A DNA stretch of 64,000 bases from Meghimatium bilineatum (GCA_034231615.1 CM067311.1:11053212-11117211); one strand, 5' to 3'. Shown: positions 10,135-21,145, counted from the first letter of the stretch. The notes: generated by a model not told the origin, from the letters alone. Numbers and translations are program-made.

Positions 10135-10385
10135 TCTCACTCTGGATAATTGAGTCTGCATTTGTTCTCAAACTCCTGCAAATTAGCGTTTTGTCATTGT
10201 TCACAACATTGATGCGAGATCTTCGCTTTTGACCTAACACATTCGACTTTATAAAGGCACTGTATCATTGTGACCTTATATAGGAGGGGGCAGCCAACTC
10301 CACCATATAACCTCCTTAGTCGTTTCTTAAAATATACATGGAAAGCAAACAGTATTGCTATTATTTGTTCCCCTCTCGAGATTAA
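10135..10385 (-). mobile_element. Family A copy, minus strand
   Basis: The reverse complement carries family A blocks in order, from CTCGAGAGGGGAACAAATAA through the GGTTATATGGTGGAGTTGGC block to CTAATTTGCAGGAGTTTGAG. It is diverged and no clear target duplication is visible. Confidence 0.65.
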
Positions 10386-12857
10386 AAAAAACACTAATGG
10401 TGTGTGACTTTTTAAAAACAATTTGTGTTGTCTAGTGCTTTTGACGGAACGAGTTGGTGGCACTTGCCTAAACACAATACGTGTTAAATGGTGGTTATTT
10501 TGTGCATCTATCATTCAGGGCAATATACCGCTAATTTTCCCAAACAACTTGCATATCATATATTAATAAAAGAAAAGTGTGAAAACCAGAATACTGGTTT
10601 CATTAGTTATTATAAAGATAAAGAATGCAACAGATCGCATGTAACCCATGTCTGCTGAAAGACACCAGTACAAATAGAAATGACCGGAATATACCAATGT
10701 GGTATCAAAAATTCCCCATTACACATTGTTTACTACACTGTATAATCTTGTCTCTCAATTAGTTGTGTGGACTATTTGAAAATAATCCATCTGAAGTCAC
10801 ATTATTTAACCATTACAGTGATTTTAATTGGTCACTTTTGTATACATTGTGTCGACAGCCAATGACAAATCAACGTCAAGTAAAGTCATTTAGAAGAATG
10901 AGTTCACGTGACTGTATTTGACGAGAGACACGGTACAGTAAGTCGATATGACCTAGCAAAAGACACCTTACAAACAAAAATGTAATAGTCATGATTGAAT
11001 GATTGTCCAAACAAATGTCATGTGTTTTGTTTTTGAGAAAACTAATTGTACTTGAATTAAACTCACAACATAAAAACATGACTCTTTTTGCAACTTGACG
11101 TTTTAAAAAGATAAAAACGTGATTGCAATGCAAAAATAGGATAAAAACTGAGGCTCTGTATGGAAAAATAATTTTGTGAAATATATTTTGAGGCTCTGTC
11201 TAGGATAGCAGGGCTATAGAGAGTGGACATTTCCATTATTGATTAAGGGTCATAACCCCGCAGATACTATCAGATAAGGGGATGTAATACATGTGAAATG
11301 TATTAATATGTGAAAATGTATTAATAAATCATAAGAACACAAATATTTTGATCTGATCATGTGGTAATATAATTTAAATAAACAACTCTCATTTATCTTG
11401 AGTGATTTTGTGTAACTCTTCCCCGTTCTACTATTTATAAAAACGTTTTTTTGAAAGCAATATGTACGACCTTCTTCCCTAACTGTTGACATGGTGAACA
11501 AAAGTGTGGCACATAAGCTTTTGGATGTTAAGGGATAATGTCCGTATAAGGTTCAAGTTCCCCGCGGAACTTTACATGCAAAAGTTGGCTCTTGACTTTG
11601 TATGGGAACTAGTGTCAGTAGTCCGTTCACATGTCTTAGACTCCACCGCGGGGTCAAGGTTCAGCCAGTGTCGAGTCAGCTCGCTCGTCACAGTACCGCT
11701 TGGGATCTAGGCTGGTTCCTCCCCATATGACATGTTAAGACAGGACGAAGTCACCGGGGTGAAGTTTTCGGTCGTACGGAATGTTAACAGCATAAACGTG
11801 CTCAGCTAAGTGGTGAGCTATACTTAGCGTCCGAGTGGCTTTCGAATGTCGGCGCCTGCTATGTCATACCGCCTCGAAAGAGGATTACGGGGGTATAGGA
11901 GAGCTGCTTAGAAAGTGCTTCACTCGACTTTTTTGTCATGAAATTATCTAAATTTTAGTATTATTTGTATTATTTTTAGTATTACACGGTTACACTTAAA
12001 CGTATTTTTGTGTATTTTTGATACTGTTATTTATTGGAAAGAATAAACAATTTTGATACAAAGTAATAATATAGTCTTACAGTTTTTATGGCCATAGTTC
12101 TTAATTCGTAATTTAAAAGATCTAATTATAATTTCATTAACACAAGAAAATAAATTTAGTATTCACGATAAAAAAAATGGGATTGCAATTTGTTTTAAAA
12201 CGCTTCATTTTTGAGAGAAAATTTACTTTCAACAATAACGCAATTCCACAATATAACGACATCCACCTGTGTCAGCTGAGTTTTAAAAAAATGTAAACTC
12301 AAAATATTTTGACTTGATACATTGCTTACTAAAATTGCGGAAATATACATTTGTTTATGTTAATGGCACGTATGTATTGTAATTGTATGTATTAAGTGCA
12401 AAGATGTGTCCAGGTCTCACCAAGATTGTCTTGGTTTTATAACACGGACTTATATCTCGCCCTGTTTTGCCTATGTCCCAGTTTCTATAACAGTTTACAA
12501 ATACAAGAAATGTGTTACGTGTTCAAATCAACACACTTGGTCTCGCTTTGTTCAAGCGAATAAACACGCTTGGTAATCCTAAATGCGGTAGAGCGTGAAG
12601 ACTTTGATTTATTTATACATAGATCAGTGGTCATAAGGTATTTTCTGTAGAAGTATTAATTAATTCATAGTATTATGTGATTGCCATGTGTCTTCTGTCA
12701 CGGAGATTATCCAATAAATAAATTAAATTTCCATCACAGCTGACCTATGTTCTTTGATATAATTAAAAAGAAAGAATCTCTTCAAGAATCTGTTTCTAGT
12801 AAACAAAAATCTGAACCTAGTGATAGTTAGATAAACTTAATTTCCAATAGAAATCGT
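10386..12857. other. Unassigned spacer, with a GC-richer island at 11.5-11.9 kb
   Basis: No recognised gene. About 11,500-11,910 is clearly less AT-rich than its flanks, with two CCGCGG sites and several CG dinucleotides, but encodes nothing I can name. The flanks, especially 11,940-12,400, are AT-rich with many T and A runs. Confidence 0.4.
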
Positions 12858-13362
12858 CCGTGGTTGGCGGGTCTGAAAGGGGAGCATGGGGAGCTAAACT
12901 GTTACCTGTCAAGCATATCGTAAGCAGCAACTAAGAGGAATTTAAGGTGGAATTTGTTGTCCCATAAAGGCCCGTAGGGTTGAGATATTCAATTTCCCAT
13001 CCTTTAGCAAATCAGAATAGGTCTATGCCTTTTAGCATTAGAAATTTGGCCAAAATGCGGGTAAAAAGTCTCTCCCCCCCTACCCCGTAGAGATTTTCAC
13101 AAAAGGAACATCACATGAAGATCTGATACACGAAAACACACGAATGACTTTTTAAAGGGAATTACTCCTCCCCCCTCCCCCTACTTATATGACCTATAAC
13201 ATATTTATAACACTGGTCTCACCCAACAGTGTCAAATTGACCTAGAGGCTATGCTGAAGTTCGATTTGTCAGTTAAGCTGTCAATTATGGCACAACTTTT
13301 ATCTGGACTATATCCTGCTGATCTGCAGGAGCTTGAGAATGGATACAGAAGAAAAAACAAGA
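12858..13362 (+). mobile_element. Family A copy interrupted by about 240 bp
   Basis: The 5' half (GGCGGGTCTGAAAGGGGAGC to TTGTTGTCCCAT, ending about 12,966) and the 3' half (TGACCTAGAGGCTATGCTGA to GGAGCTTGAGAATGGATACA, from about 13,228) are separated by unrelated sequence with two C-rich runs (about 13,073 and 13,171). I could not identify the insert or a target duplication. Confidence 0.6.
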
Positions 13363-13370
13363 AGTTGAAA

Positions 13371-13437
13371 AGATGTTTACACCAGAAGGCATCTATCTTG
13401 AACAGATGTGTACACCAGAAGACATTGATCTTGGTGA
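13371..13437. repeat. 33-bp tandem duplication
   Basis: AGATGTTTACACCAGAAG at 13,371 and AGATGTGTACACCAGAAG at 13,404 begin two 33-bp copies. Confidence 0.8.
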
Positions 13438-13764
13438 AGAATGGATTATCTTTTCAAGACTATCTTTGCAATCACTAGAGAGTTCATTGATAAACATATG
13501 ACTGTGAATGAATGCTGTGTTCACGGAGTTCATCTCCGAACATTTTCATGACACAGATGACGTGAGACACAGACGATCAAAATAATCCACAATCAGTGGT
13601 TCGAATGGACTTTTACCACCAGATCACGTGGAATAACAGTTCACGAAGCCAGTAGAACCTTCACCAAACAACAAGCAGCCTAACGATGTGTGTATTTGCT
13701 GTAACGCAAGTACACTTGCTAGAAATTGAAGCCTATTTACGCTAAGACGATATCAACAAAAACA

Positions 13765-14100
13765 TCAGGTGCCATGCCGGCTGGCGTAGGCGACCATGGC
13801 TCTCCATATCTCCCTGTCTCCAGTATTATGTATCAAGCTCGTTGTTGTTTCCCTGCCGTGCCATGTTGTCAAACTGTCTAATATATTTTCACGTTGTAGC
13901 CATCTGTCTCTGTTGCCTTCAATCTTGCCTGTTGTGACTATATTCTCCAAACCTCCTTGTCTCATGAAGTGGCCAAAAATATGAAGATTGTCTTTTTCTT
14001 ATATTATTTATTAGGGTCCGTTTCGCATTTGACTCTTTCAACACTTCCACATTAGTTTTTCGGACAGGCCATGATATTCTAAGTCCATGATGTCAACATA
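13765..14100 (-). pseudogene. LINE C-terminal region
   Basis: Read on the minus strand, the order is LRISWPVRKTNVEVLKESNA, TLINNIRKRQ, a frameshift, then MRQGGLENIVTTGKIEGNRD, ILDSLTTWHGRETTTSLIHN and WRAMVAYASRHGT before a stop. This is the region after the thumb in a common invertebrate non-LTR retrotransposon. The last 66 codons are open. Homologous tails occur at 4,634, 16,015 and 26,195. Confidence 0.75.
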
Positions 14101-14859
14101 CCTTAACCAAAAGGTTGTAATCCCTTATCGACCAATCATCAACTAAGGAGACATTTATTCATACACTGTAAATGTCACGTGACTGTGTCTCCTGTGTACA
14201 TCGTTATTAGTTTACAGTGTATACGTTTTTGAGTATTCCTGTATTTCTCGGTCGTTGGGGTTTTTGTGGTGGGGGGGGGGGGGGGGGTTAGCGTGAGGAT
14301 AAAATGAGACGATTGATTGAACAGGCCTAAGTCTGACCTATTTATTCGAGGTTCTTAATCAGAGTTGGCACGTTCCTTTTTTTTTTTATAAAGTGACATT
14401 TCCCCGTAAACATGACAGAAGTTTAACATTACAATAGCCTATTCATTACAGATGAGGAACCGTCTTCGCACGAAAGGTCAGCGACAGTTCCCATTTACAT
14501 CATGTTCGTCTCCCTGCTATCACACCATACTATAAGCCTATAACCCGGTGTTGTGGCACACGCCCCAAAGGTGAAAAGGGGGGGGGGAATTTTTTGTGTG
14601 GGGGACACTTAAAAAAAATTGTGTTCTTGAGATTTAGTTGTCCATTATATCTTATGAAAATTTAGCCTACTTAACTGTTTTTTTTTTCTTTTAATAATTT
14701 TCTAGTGTTTTCTTCCTAAAACGCAAGTCTTGTGTCCTGAACAAGTTATAATTAGGTTTCATTTATGGAATAAGTCATTTTTTGAATAGACCTATAAAAA
14801 ATGTAGGACTGGGGGGTGGCATCAGAATTTTTGAAAGATTGAGGGTGGGGAAAGGTTTA
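14101..14859. other. Unassigned spacer with G-runs
   Basis: No gene recognised. A run of 17 G lies at 14,271-14,287, preceded by GGGG and GTGG, and a 10-G run at 14,578-14,587. Such runs can form G-quadruplexes and are prone to sequencing length errors. Confidence 0.6.
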
Positions 14860-15065
14860 AAGAAAAGGTTGGGTAAAACTGCTATAACCTGCCAGGTTCA
14901 CAGTAGTACCACATGGGATGAAACAACACCCAGAGTTCTCCAGCAAATTCTTTCTTCAGCGACGCAGATGAGTGTGAAAATATCTTGAACTATCCAGCCC
15001 TTGATGCTGCCTGTCCATGATTTTCTTAGTCTTCGTCTGCTTCTTCCAACCTCGACTGTTCCCTG
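14860..15065 (-). pseudogene. LINE C-terminal tail, diverged
   Basis: The minus-strand frame GTVEVGRSRRRLRKSWTGSI followed by AEERICWRTLGV and SSHVVLL resembles the RGRxxxxWxDNIKxW and DRxxWRxL tail of LINE polyproteins. It is weaker than the other tails; no RT is attached. Confidence 0.45.
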
Positions 15066-15203
15066 TAGTATAGTTTATAACGAATAATCATATCATCACA
15101 CATCCAAAAAAACCATCAGAGCCACAGACAAGTTTTCATTGAGGAAGGGGATTTACCTATAAAATAATAAATTATAAAATTTTTTTATGTAATTCCTTCC
15201 TTT

Positions 15204-15787
15204 TTATGAGAAAGCTGATGACTTATTTGATGCAAAAGGTGATGTCTTTTTAGATGTGAAAACGGATGACTTTTTTGATGCGAAAACTGATGAATTTTTG
15301 AATGAGAAAGATGATGACTTTTTTTAAATGAGAAAGCTGAAAACTTTTTTGATGCGAAAACTGATGACTTTTTTGATGAGAAAGCTGATACCTTTTTTGA
15401 TGCGAAAACATTACTTTTTTGATGAGAAAACTGATTACTTTTTTGATGAGAAAGCTGATGACTTTTTTGATGAGAAAGCTGATGACTTTTTTTATGTGAA
15501 AGCTGATGACTTTTTTGATGAGAAAACTGATGGCTTTTTAAAGAGAAAACTGATGACTTTTTTTGATGAGAAAACTGATGGCTTTTTTGATGAGAAAGCT
15601 AATGACTTTTTTGATGAGAAAGCTGATGACTTTTTTGATGAGAAAACTGATGATTTTTTTGATGAGAAAGCTGATGACTTTTTTGATGAAAAAACTGATG
15701 ACTTTTTTGATGAGAAAGTTGATTTTTTAAATGAGAAAGCTGATGACTTTTTTGATGAGAAAGCTGATGAATTTTTTGTGAAAAATC
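15204..15787. repeat. 24-bp minisatellite, about 24 copies
   Basis: The unit is close to GATGAGAAAGCTGATGAC plus TTTTTT. Two versions, with AAAGCT or AAAACT, partly alternate and give a 48-bp higher-order tendency. Because 24 is divisible by three, the plus strand stays open for 154 codons (15,328-15,792) as an octapeptide FFDEKADD repeat. Its start lies inside the array, and I see no splice or promoter context, so I do not call it a gene. Confidence 0.85.
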
Positions 15788-16014
15788 GTTAATGTAGGGA
15801 TTTCACCCAACTTTTGGCTAAATTCCTAGCAAATAAAAAACATGATTTCCTAAGGGTGGAAGACGGGAGTTGAACACCCACCACCCACCTCCACCTAAGC
15901 AACAGACCTATAAACCATGCAAGTAGGTATATTTGTTGCTTTACTATTGAAAGTAATGATTCTTGTATGAATCTATTTTATTTCTAAAGTACACATTTGT
16001 CGCTAGATGGACTA

Positions 16015-16112
16015 GTATTGTGGCACGGTAAAATATCACAAACCGAGCTCATTGACAACACAAGAGAGATAGAGTCGTGGAGAAACATGATCGCCTATGC
16101 CATTCGGCATGG
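16015..16112 (+). pseudogene. LINE C-terminal tail fragment
   Basis: WHGKISQTELIDNTREIESW and RNMIAYAIRHGT before a stop match the last residues of the tail at 13,765 and 26,195. Only about the last 33 codons remain. Confidence 0.6.
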
Positions 16113-16329
16113 CACTTGATTGATTGACACATTTGTCTCATGCTCTCTATAGGAGATGTGCAGAATTTGTCTGTAACATTTGTATTCGAAGGTCTGTATC
16201 CTTTCTCCATGACTGCAGTGAGTGTTCAGCTTACATACCAACACAACACAATAAACAACATAAGTCAGATTCAATGTTAGATTTTCACACTAACACTGAT
16301 TTATCTTTTCCAAATTAAAGTTAACCTTG

Positions 16330-16490
16330 ACATATCAGTTATATTTCTCCAGCCTTAGGGGCATATCTTTAAGTCTGTTTTGCGTTTTCCGTCGCTGCAT
16401 ACGTAGGATCCAAGGTATTTGAAAATATTCACGTCCTCAAATTTATGCCCATTTATCATGATGTTTGTCTGTGCTTCTGTGCCGTGTGAA
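16330..16490 (-). pseudogene. LINE RT thumb fragment
   Basis: The minus-strand frame GTEAQTNIMINGHKFEDVNI continues FKYLGSYVCSDGK, the conserved F-x-YLGS block after the RT palm. A stop follows soon after KICP. No palm motif was found nearby. Confidence 0.6.
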
Positions 16491-17097
16491 ATTCTCACAC
16501 TAATAATAAACTACAGAATCAGAAATGACAACATCAGTAACAAACACAATGCCAATTCACGATTACACCAGAAGACAATAGATTAAGAGGTTCTCACATG
16601 CTTCCAGACTACCATCAGACAGGGCCCCCTCAAAAAAGCATTACTATACCGACAAGATGGATACAAACCAGGGGCAAACCTTTGCAAACAATGGATTACA
16701 GAAATAAATGAGTCAACAAAAACAAACATATATGAGGCATACAAAAAGGCAGTCTCCAGATTCTTGATTAGAATCTAGCATCACAGCACGTGGGGCACTT
16801 CCATAAGTGCTCCACTCTCCGTTCCAGCAGCCATCCCAGTGTATGTAGACTCAGAGTCCCTGTCAGGTCTTGCTTGTGTGACCTTTGGGACTTTCCAAAA
16901 AATTTACTTTACCTTCCCTCCCCTCTAGATACTTCCATTACTGACATTCTCTGTATGTGTATGTTCTCAGCCTCATTGACATCATCTTCATCTTGAAATG
17001 AATTTATTACTGCCTTGATCAAGTCTGCTTCATCTCTTCTCAGTATTGTGCTGTCTATTGCTGCATTGCCTGCCAATAAAATGATATAAGCAAGTAC
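16491..17097. other. Unassigned spacer
   Basis: A plus-strand stretch near 16,625-16,755 can be read as LLYRQDGYKPGANLCKQW, possibly a decayed retroelement, but I could not place it. Nothing else was recognised. Confidence 0.3.
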
Positions 17098-17345
17098 TTC
17101 TTCTTCTGCATTTTTCTCAAACTCCTGCAGATTAGCAGAATGTAGCCTAGAGAATGGATATATGCTCCTTTCGGTCTGCGACATCTGACCTCAGCATGGC
17201 TTGGATCACTTTGACCCTATATGGGATGAGACAGTCAACTTCACCCCATAACCTCCATAACAGCCTCTTACATCCCGCATGGAATGGTAAACAGTGTTTC
17301 TATTCTGTGCTGCTATTTCAGGCCCCCAGCAACACACAGTTGAAA
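17098..17345 (-). mobile_element. Family A copy, minus strand
   Basis: The reverse complement runs from TTGCTGGGGGCCTGAAATAG through GGTTATGGGGTGAAGTTGAC to CTAATCTGCAGGAGTTTGAG and a GAAGAAG tail at 17,098. It is nearly full length. Confidence 0.75.
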
Positions 17346-17404
17346 AACAAATAACAAATGTTATTAGAAAACTGTTTATTAATAAAGTATAAACATAATA
17401 TTCG

Positions 17405-17720
17405 AAACAGAGAAAATATTTGCTCAAAATATCAGCTATATTCAAATGTTTCATTCTAAACAGAGAAAATATTTGCTCAAAATAGAAGCTATATTCAAAT
17501 GTTTCATTCTTCTTCTTCTTCAGCGTTCATTCTCAAATTCCCACTGGATTTCTCTTGTAACAGGACAATGATCCTACAAGATTTCCAGTTATGTAGTCCA
17601 GAGAATGGAAATGCGTTGTGTTGCTGTTTTATTTGTGCCAATGGCCCAACACATTAGCCTTTGTCGGGAAATGTTTCATTCGAAACAGAGAAAATACTTG
17701 CTCAAAATATAATCCTGACT
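17405..17720. repeat. 53-bp tandem repeat split by a family B insertion
   Basis: AAACAGAGAAAATATTTGCTC begins at 17,405 and 17,458; a third copy begins at 17,683 after the family B element. Removing that element and one target duplicate restores the 53-bp spacing exactly. Confidence 0.8.
17510..17668 (-). mobile_element. Family B SINE-like element, complete
   Basis: This 159-bp element is flanked by the perfect 13-bp repeat AAATGTTTCATTC (17,497-17,509 and 17,669-17,681). On the minus strand it runs from CCCGACAAAGGCTAATGTGT through TTGGGCCATTGGCACAAATA and CCATTCTCTGGACTACAT to the GAATGAACGCTGAAGAAGAA tail. TGGGCCATTGG loosely resembles a pol III A box, but I would not rely on it. The element has no coding capacity. 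Confidence 0.8.
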
Positions 17721-17757
17721 CTGTGTGTTGATGCTATCAATCCGGTACCCCTATAAT

Positions 17758-18020
17758 CTTCAATATAACATTCTGAATTACACAATTTTTTGTCAATATA
17801 ACATTCTGAATTACCAAAAAAATTTTCAATATAACATTCTGAATTACCAAAATTTTTTTCAATATACCATTCTGAATTACCAAAAAAATTTTCAATATAA
17901 CTTTCGGAATTACATAAAAAATTTTCAATAAAACTTTCTGAATTACCAAAACATTTTCAATATAACTTTCTGAATTACCAAAAATTTTTTCAATATAACT
18001 TTCTGAATTACCAAAATAAA
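17758..18020. repeat. 33-bp minisatellite, 8 copies
   Basis: CAATATAACNTTCTGAATTA units start at 17,761, 17,794, 17,827, 17,860, 17,893, 17,926, 17,958 and 17,991. The 33-bp period keeps frames open on both strands; neither is considered coding. Confidence 0.9.
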
Positions 18021-18329
18021 GCATAGAATAATGATATACATTTCATTGTGACACAAAAAATGCATGCAGATTATATTGTGCAACATGAGTTTACAAAATA
18101 AAAAGTATTTAATGGCATATAGCGGTAGATATAAATATATCTTTGGAAACTAATATACATGTGATTATGAATAAGATTCACACACCCATATGTTACAAGG
18201 ACATACAAAAGAGGAGCAGAGAATAGTAACAATGTTACCTACGTACGTATGTCATAATAAGTGGTTACGGTGCTGAACTTTGGCTTGTTTACCTCCACTT
18301 CATAATCTTCGCAGCGATGAATTCTGCTT

Positions 18330-18630
18330 AAGACCTGTGTCCGAACGATCCATTGCACATGTGGTGTGCTGTTGTGGCCCGAAATTGGAGCAAAGAATAG
18401 CACCACTGTTTATATTCTATGCATGTCATGGGTCGACTAAGGAGGTTATGGGATGGAGTTGGCTGTCCCATCCAATATAGGGTCAGCATGGCCTAAAACC
18501 ATGCTAAAGCTGGATGTGTCAGGCCAAAAAGCACAGATATTGCAGAATTGCTGGAAACCATGACACAACGCACTCCCTTCTCTGGACTACATTCTGCTAA
18601 TCTGCAGGAGTTTGAGAAAGAACGAAGAAG
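18330..18630 (+). mobile_element. Family A copy
   Basis: Starts in the CTGTGTCCGAACGATCCA segment, contains GGAGCAAAGAATAGCA and GGTTATGGGATGGAGTTGGC, and ends GAGTTTGAGAAAGAACGAAG. The leading 40 bases before the GTTGTGGCCC block are shared with the next partial copy, so both may derive from one longer source. Confidence 0.75.
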
Positions 18631-18720
18631 ATCTGTGTCTGAACGATCCACCACACTGTTGTTGTGGCCCAAAATGGGAACAAAGAATAGCAACACTTTT
18701 TACCTTCTATGCATGTCATA
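18631..18720 (+). mobile_element. Family A, 5' part only
   Basis: CTGTGTCTGAACGATCCAC through GGAACAAAGAATAGCAACAC to ATGCATGTCATAAGAGTC repeats the beginning of the preceding copy and then stops, replaced by an inverted copy. Confidence 0.7.
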
Positions 18721-18721
18721 A

Positions 18722-18985
18722 GAGTCAACTTCTGCATTTGTTATCAAATTTCTGCAGATAAGCAGGATGAAGTCTGAAATATAGAATGCATTGTGTCATG
18801 GTTTGTAGTTTTGATCCGATTTCTGCTTCTTTTGGCTTGACACATCTGACTTCAGCATGGCTTCTGAGTTACTTTGACCCTATATGGAATGGAAAAGCCA
18901 ACTTCACCCCATGACCTCCATAGTTGAATCTTATGACAGGCATGGAAGGTAGTGTTGCTATTCTTTGCTCCTCTTTTGGGATCAA
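18722..18985 (-). mobile_element. Family A copy, inverted against the preceding one
   Basis: The reverse complement carries AAAAGAGGAGCAAAGAATAG, the GGTCATGGGGTGAAGTTGGC block, GTAAAC-like and CATCCTGCTTATCTGCAG blocks in family A order. It forms an inverted pair with the plus-strand copies just upstream. Confidence 0.7.
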
Positions 18986-19159
18986 GAGAAAACATTGGTG
19001 TTCACTGTGATGAAGTCTGTTGAGACCAGTATCTCCATGCTGAGATCTATGTCTATATGATCCATGCTTGAACTGTTGAGATTTCTGCTGGAGTAGAATA
19101 CTGTCTAGCTAATGACACATCACCACGCTCATCTGGGACACAGCCGATGATTGACTACA

Positions 19160-19245
19160 TCCTGCTGCAAATCTGGTAGGACCATTGTCCTTCTACAAGA
19201 GAGATCCAGTGGGAGTTTGAGAATAACAGCTGATGAAGAGTAAAC
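19160..19245 (+). mobile_element. Family B, 3' part
   Basis: GACTACATCCTGCTGCAAAT, AGGACCATTGTCC and GAGATCCAGTGGGAGTTTGA match the family B 3' half. Confidence 0.65.
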
Positions 19246-19487
19246 GTTTCATCTGGGACTTGAAAAAGTCCTGGAAAACTTCCCTTAAAAAATGCTACGA
19301 GAAACACCCTTCAGGAGATGAAAGCAAAACTTCACCACCCGGCACAGAAAGAATCTAGGCAACCTCATACTCCTTCATGGTTTTATTTGTGTGATAACCC
19401 TGGCCTAGACTTCTAGCTCAAGGAGCACAAAATAGGAACTCTTCTTTTCAGGCATGTCATAGAGAGATGACAAGAAAGTTGGGGGGA

Positions 19488-19770
19488 TGGGATGACATGT
19501 GAAAAATCATCATTGCTGATGCATGTCTTGTCTCAAGGATGATAACCTATGAAAAATCATCATTGTTGCTGCATGTCTTGTCTCAAGGATGATAACCTGT
19601 TAAAAATCATCATTGCTGATGCATGTCTTGTCTCAAGGATGATAACCTATGAAAAATCATCATTGTTGCTGCATGTCTTGTCTCAAGGATGATAACCTGT
19701 TAAAAATCATCATTGCTGCTGCATGTCTTGTCTCGAGGATGACAACCTGTGAAAAATCATCATAGATGAT
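19488..19770. repeat. 50-bp minisatellite, about 5.5 copies
   Basis: GATGATAACC recurs at 19,538, 19,588, 19,638 and 19,688, and GATGACAACC at 19,738: an exact 50-bp period. Two unit versions (TTGCTGAT and TTGTTGCT) partly alternate, giving a 100-bp tendency. Confidence 0.9.
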
Positions 19771-19801
19771 GAAGAGATGCAGTAAACATTGCACCTTTGT
19801 G

Positions 19802-20409
19802 GCACAATCCCACATGGCAGGGAAGACTAGGTGGTACAATCCCACATGGCGGGGAAGACTAGGTGGTACAATCCCACATGGCGGGGAAGACTAGGTGGTA
19901 CAATCCCACATGGCGGGGAAGACTAGGTGGTACAATCCCACATGGCGGGGAAGACTAGGTGGTACAATCCCACATGGCGGGGAAGACTAGGTGGTACAAT
20001 CCCACATGGCGGGGAAGACTAGGTGGTACAATCCCACATGGCGGGGAAGACTAGGTGGTACAATCCCACATGGCGGGGAAGACTAGGTGGTACAATCCCA
20101 CATGGCGGGGAAGACTAGGTGGTACAATCCCACATGGCGGGGAACACTAGGTGGTACAATCCCACATGGCGGGGAAGACTAGGTGGTACAATCCCACATG
20201 GCGGGGAAGACTAGGTGGTACAATCCCACATGGCGGGGAAGACTAGGTGGTACAATCCTACATGGCGGGGAAGACTAGGTGGTACAATCCTACATGGCGG
20301 GGAAGACTAGGTGGTACAATCCCACATGGCGGGGAAGACTAGGTGGTACAATCCCACATGGCAGGGAAGACTCGGTGGTACAATCCCACATGGCAGGGAA
20401 GACTAGGTG
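19802..20409. repeat. 32-bp minisatellite, 19 copies
   Basis: GTACAATCCCACATGGCGGG recurs every 32 bp from 19,802 to 20,378 (18 intervals of 32 = 576). Most copies are identical; the edge copies carry GCAGGG instead of GCGGGG. Near-identity in the centre and variation at the edges fit homogenisation by unequal exchange or slippage. It is GC-richer than its surroundings. Confidence 0.95.
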
Positions 20410-20597
20410 GCATCACTGCAGATGGGTCAACAGATCTGATAGAAGAATGGATGAACTAGTTTGCCCAGACATATAATTCTGCCCTCCTAGAACGATGTGA
20501 TGATACAGGGATATTGCCACACTGGAATGTCTCCATTCAGGGACTAAACATGTATCCATAAAACTCCCTAAGACAACCATAAATTTTGAAATGGCAA

Positions 20598-20761
20598 ATA
20601 CTGCAGAGGATGGATGTGTCGGGCCATTGGTGCAAATAAAACGGGTACACAACATATTTCCATTTTCTGGACTACATCCTGCTGGAAATATAGTTTAACC
20701 ATTGTCCTGCTATAAGAGAGATCCAATGGGAGTTTGAGAATAAATGCTGAAGAAGAAGAAA
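20598..20761 (+). mobile_element. Family B element within family C copy 1
   Basis: GTGTCGGGCCATTGGTGCAA, TTCTGGACTACATCCTGCTG and GAGTTTGAGAATAAATGCTG end in a GAAGAAGAAGAA tail. The homologous family C copy at 25.3 kb lacks it, so it is a later insertion. Confidence 0.75.
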
Positions 20762-20849
20762 CAGTAAATCTTATGTGAATTTGTGTATCACCTCAGTTAC
20801 TCAACCGAGAGGACATGTGGTTTTTCTAGAAGGACTGTCGAAAGCTACC

Positions 20850-20912
20850 TGCGTACATCTAAAGCTACCTGCGTACATCTAAAGCTACCTGCGTACATCT
20901 AAAGGTACATCT
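20850..20912. repeat. 20-bp tandem triplication
   Basis: AAAGCTACCTGCGTACATCT is present three times in a row. The corresponding family C position at 25.4 kb carries a different expansion based on AGAGCTACCTGCTCACAG. Confidence 0.9.
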
Positions 20913-21000
20913 GATATTTTCATCCCACTTCAGTATGACTTCTGAGCCAATACGACTTTCTATAGAATGTGACCAGCCATCAAATGCCCTCACGACCGAG

Positions 21001-21145
21001 GAAGTGTATCCATGAGATACCCAGGGGGATGGATGAGCTTATCATGTCTGGGGAAGTATATCCATGAGATACCCAAGAGGATGGAAGAGCTTATCATGTC
21101 CAAAGAAGTATATCCATGAGATACCCTACCCAAGAGGTTGGAAGA
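21001..21145. repeat. 52-bp tandem repeat, about 2.7 copies
   Basis: GAAGTGTATCCATGAGATAC-type units start at 21,001, 21,053 and 21,105. A diverged duplicate of the last part (GATATCCAAGAGGTTGGAAG and following) recurs at about 21,510-21,600, beyond a family B element. Confidence 0.8.

Larger units (their letters stand above)
19755..20930 (+). repeat. Family C interspersed repeat, copy 1
   Basis: Unrecognised family sharing ordered blocks with 25.0-25.7 kb and, inverted, 30.4-30.8 kb. The blocks are GATGATGAAGAGATG, CATTGCACC, GCATCACTGCAGATGGGTCA, GAATGTCTCCATTCAGGGAC and CACCTCAGTTACTCAACCGA. In this copy a 32-bp minisatellite sits between CATTGCACC and CATCACTGC, a family B element lies inside (20,598-20,761) and a 20-bp triplication is near the end. 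One frame reads GITADGSTDLIEEWMN and more, hinting at a decayed coding origin that I cannot name. Confidence 0.7.

Noticed and set aside
10876-11133. 85-codon minus-strand frame
   Set aside because: No recognisable motif or splice context, and a chance frame of this length is common in 30 kb of sequence.
16909-17184. 91-codon minus-strand frame with SRLHSANLQEFE
   Set aside because: Most of that peptide is read from the family A 3' end and recurs wherever family A does (e.g. 3,134-3,197), so it is not a gene signature.
17725-18024. Asn/Tyr-rich plus-strand and Ile/Val-rich minus-strand proteins
   Set aside because: Both are produced by the 33-bp minisatellite on opposite strands.
19802-20409. 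CRISPR array with 32-bp repeats
   Set aside because: Units are contiguous with no spacers; it is a minisatellite.
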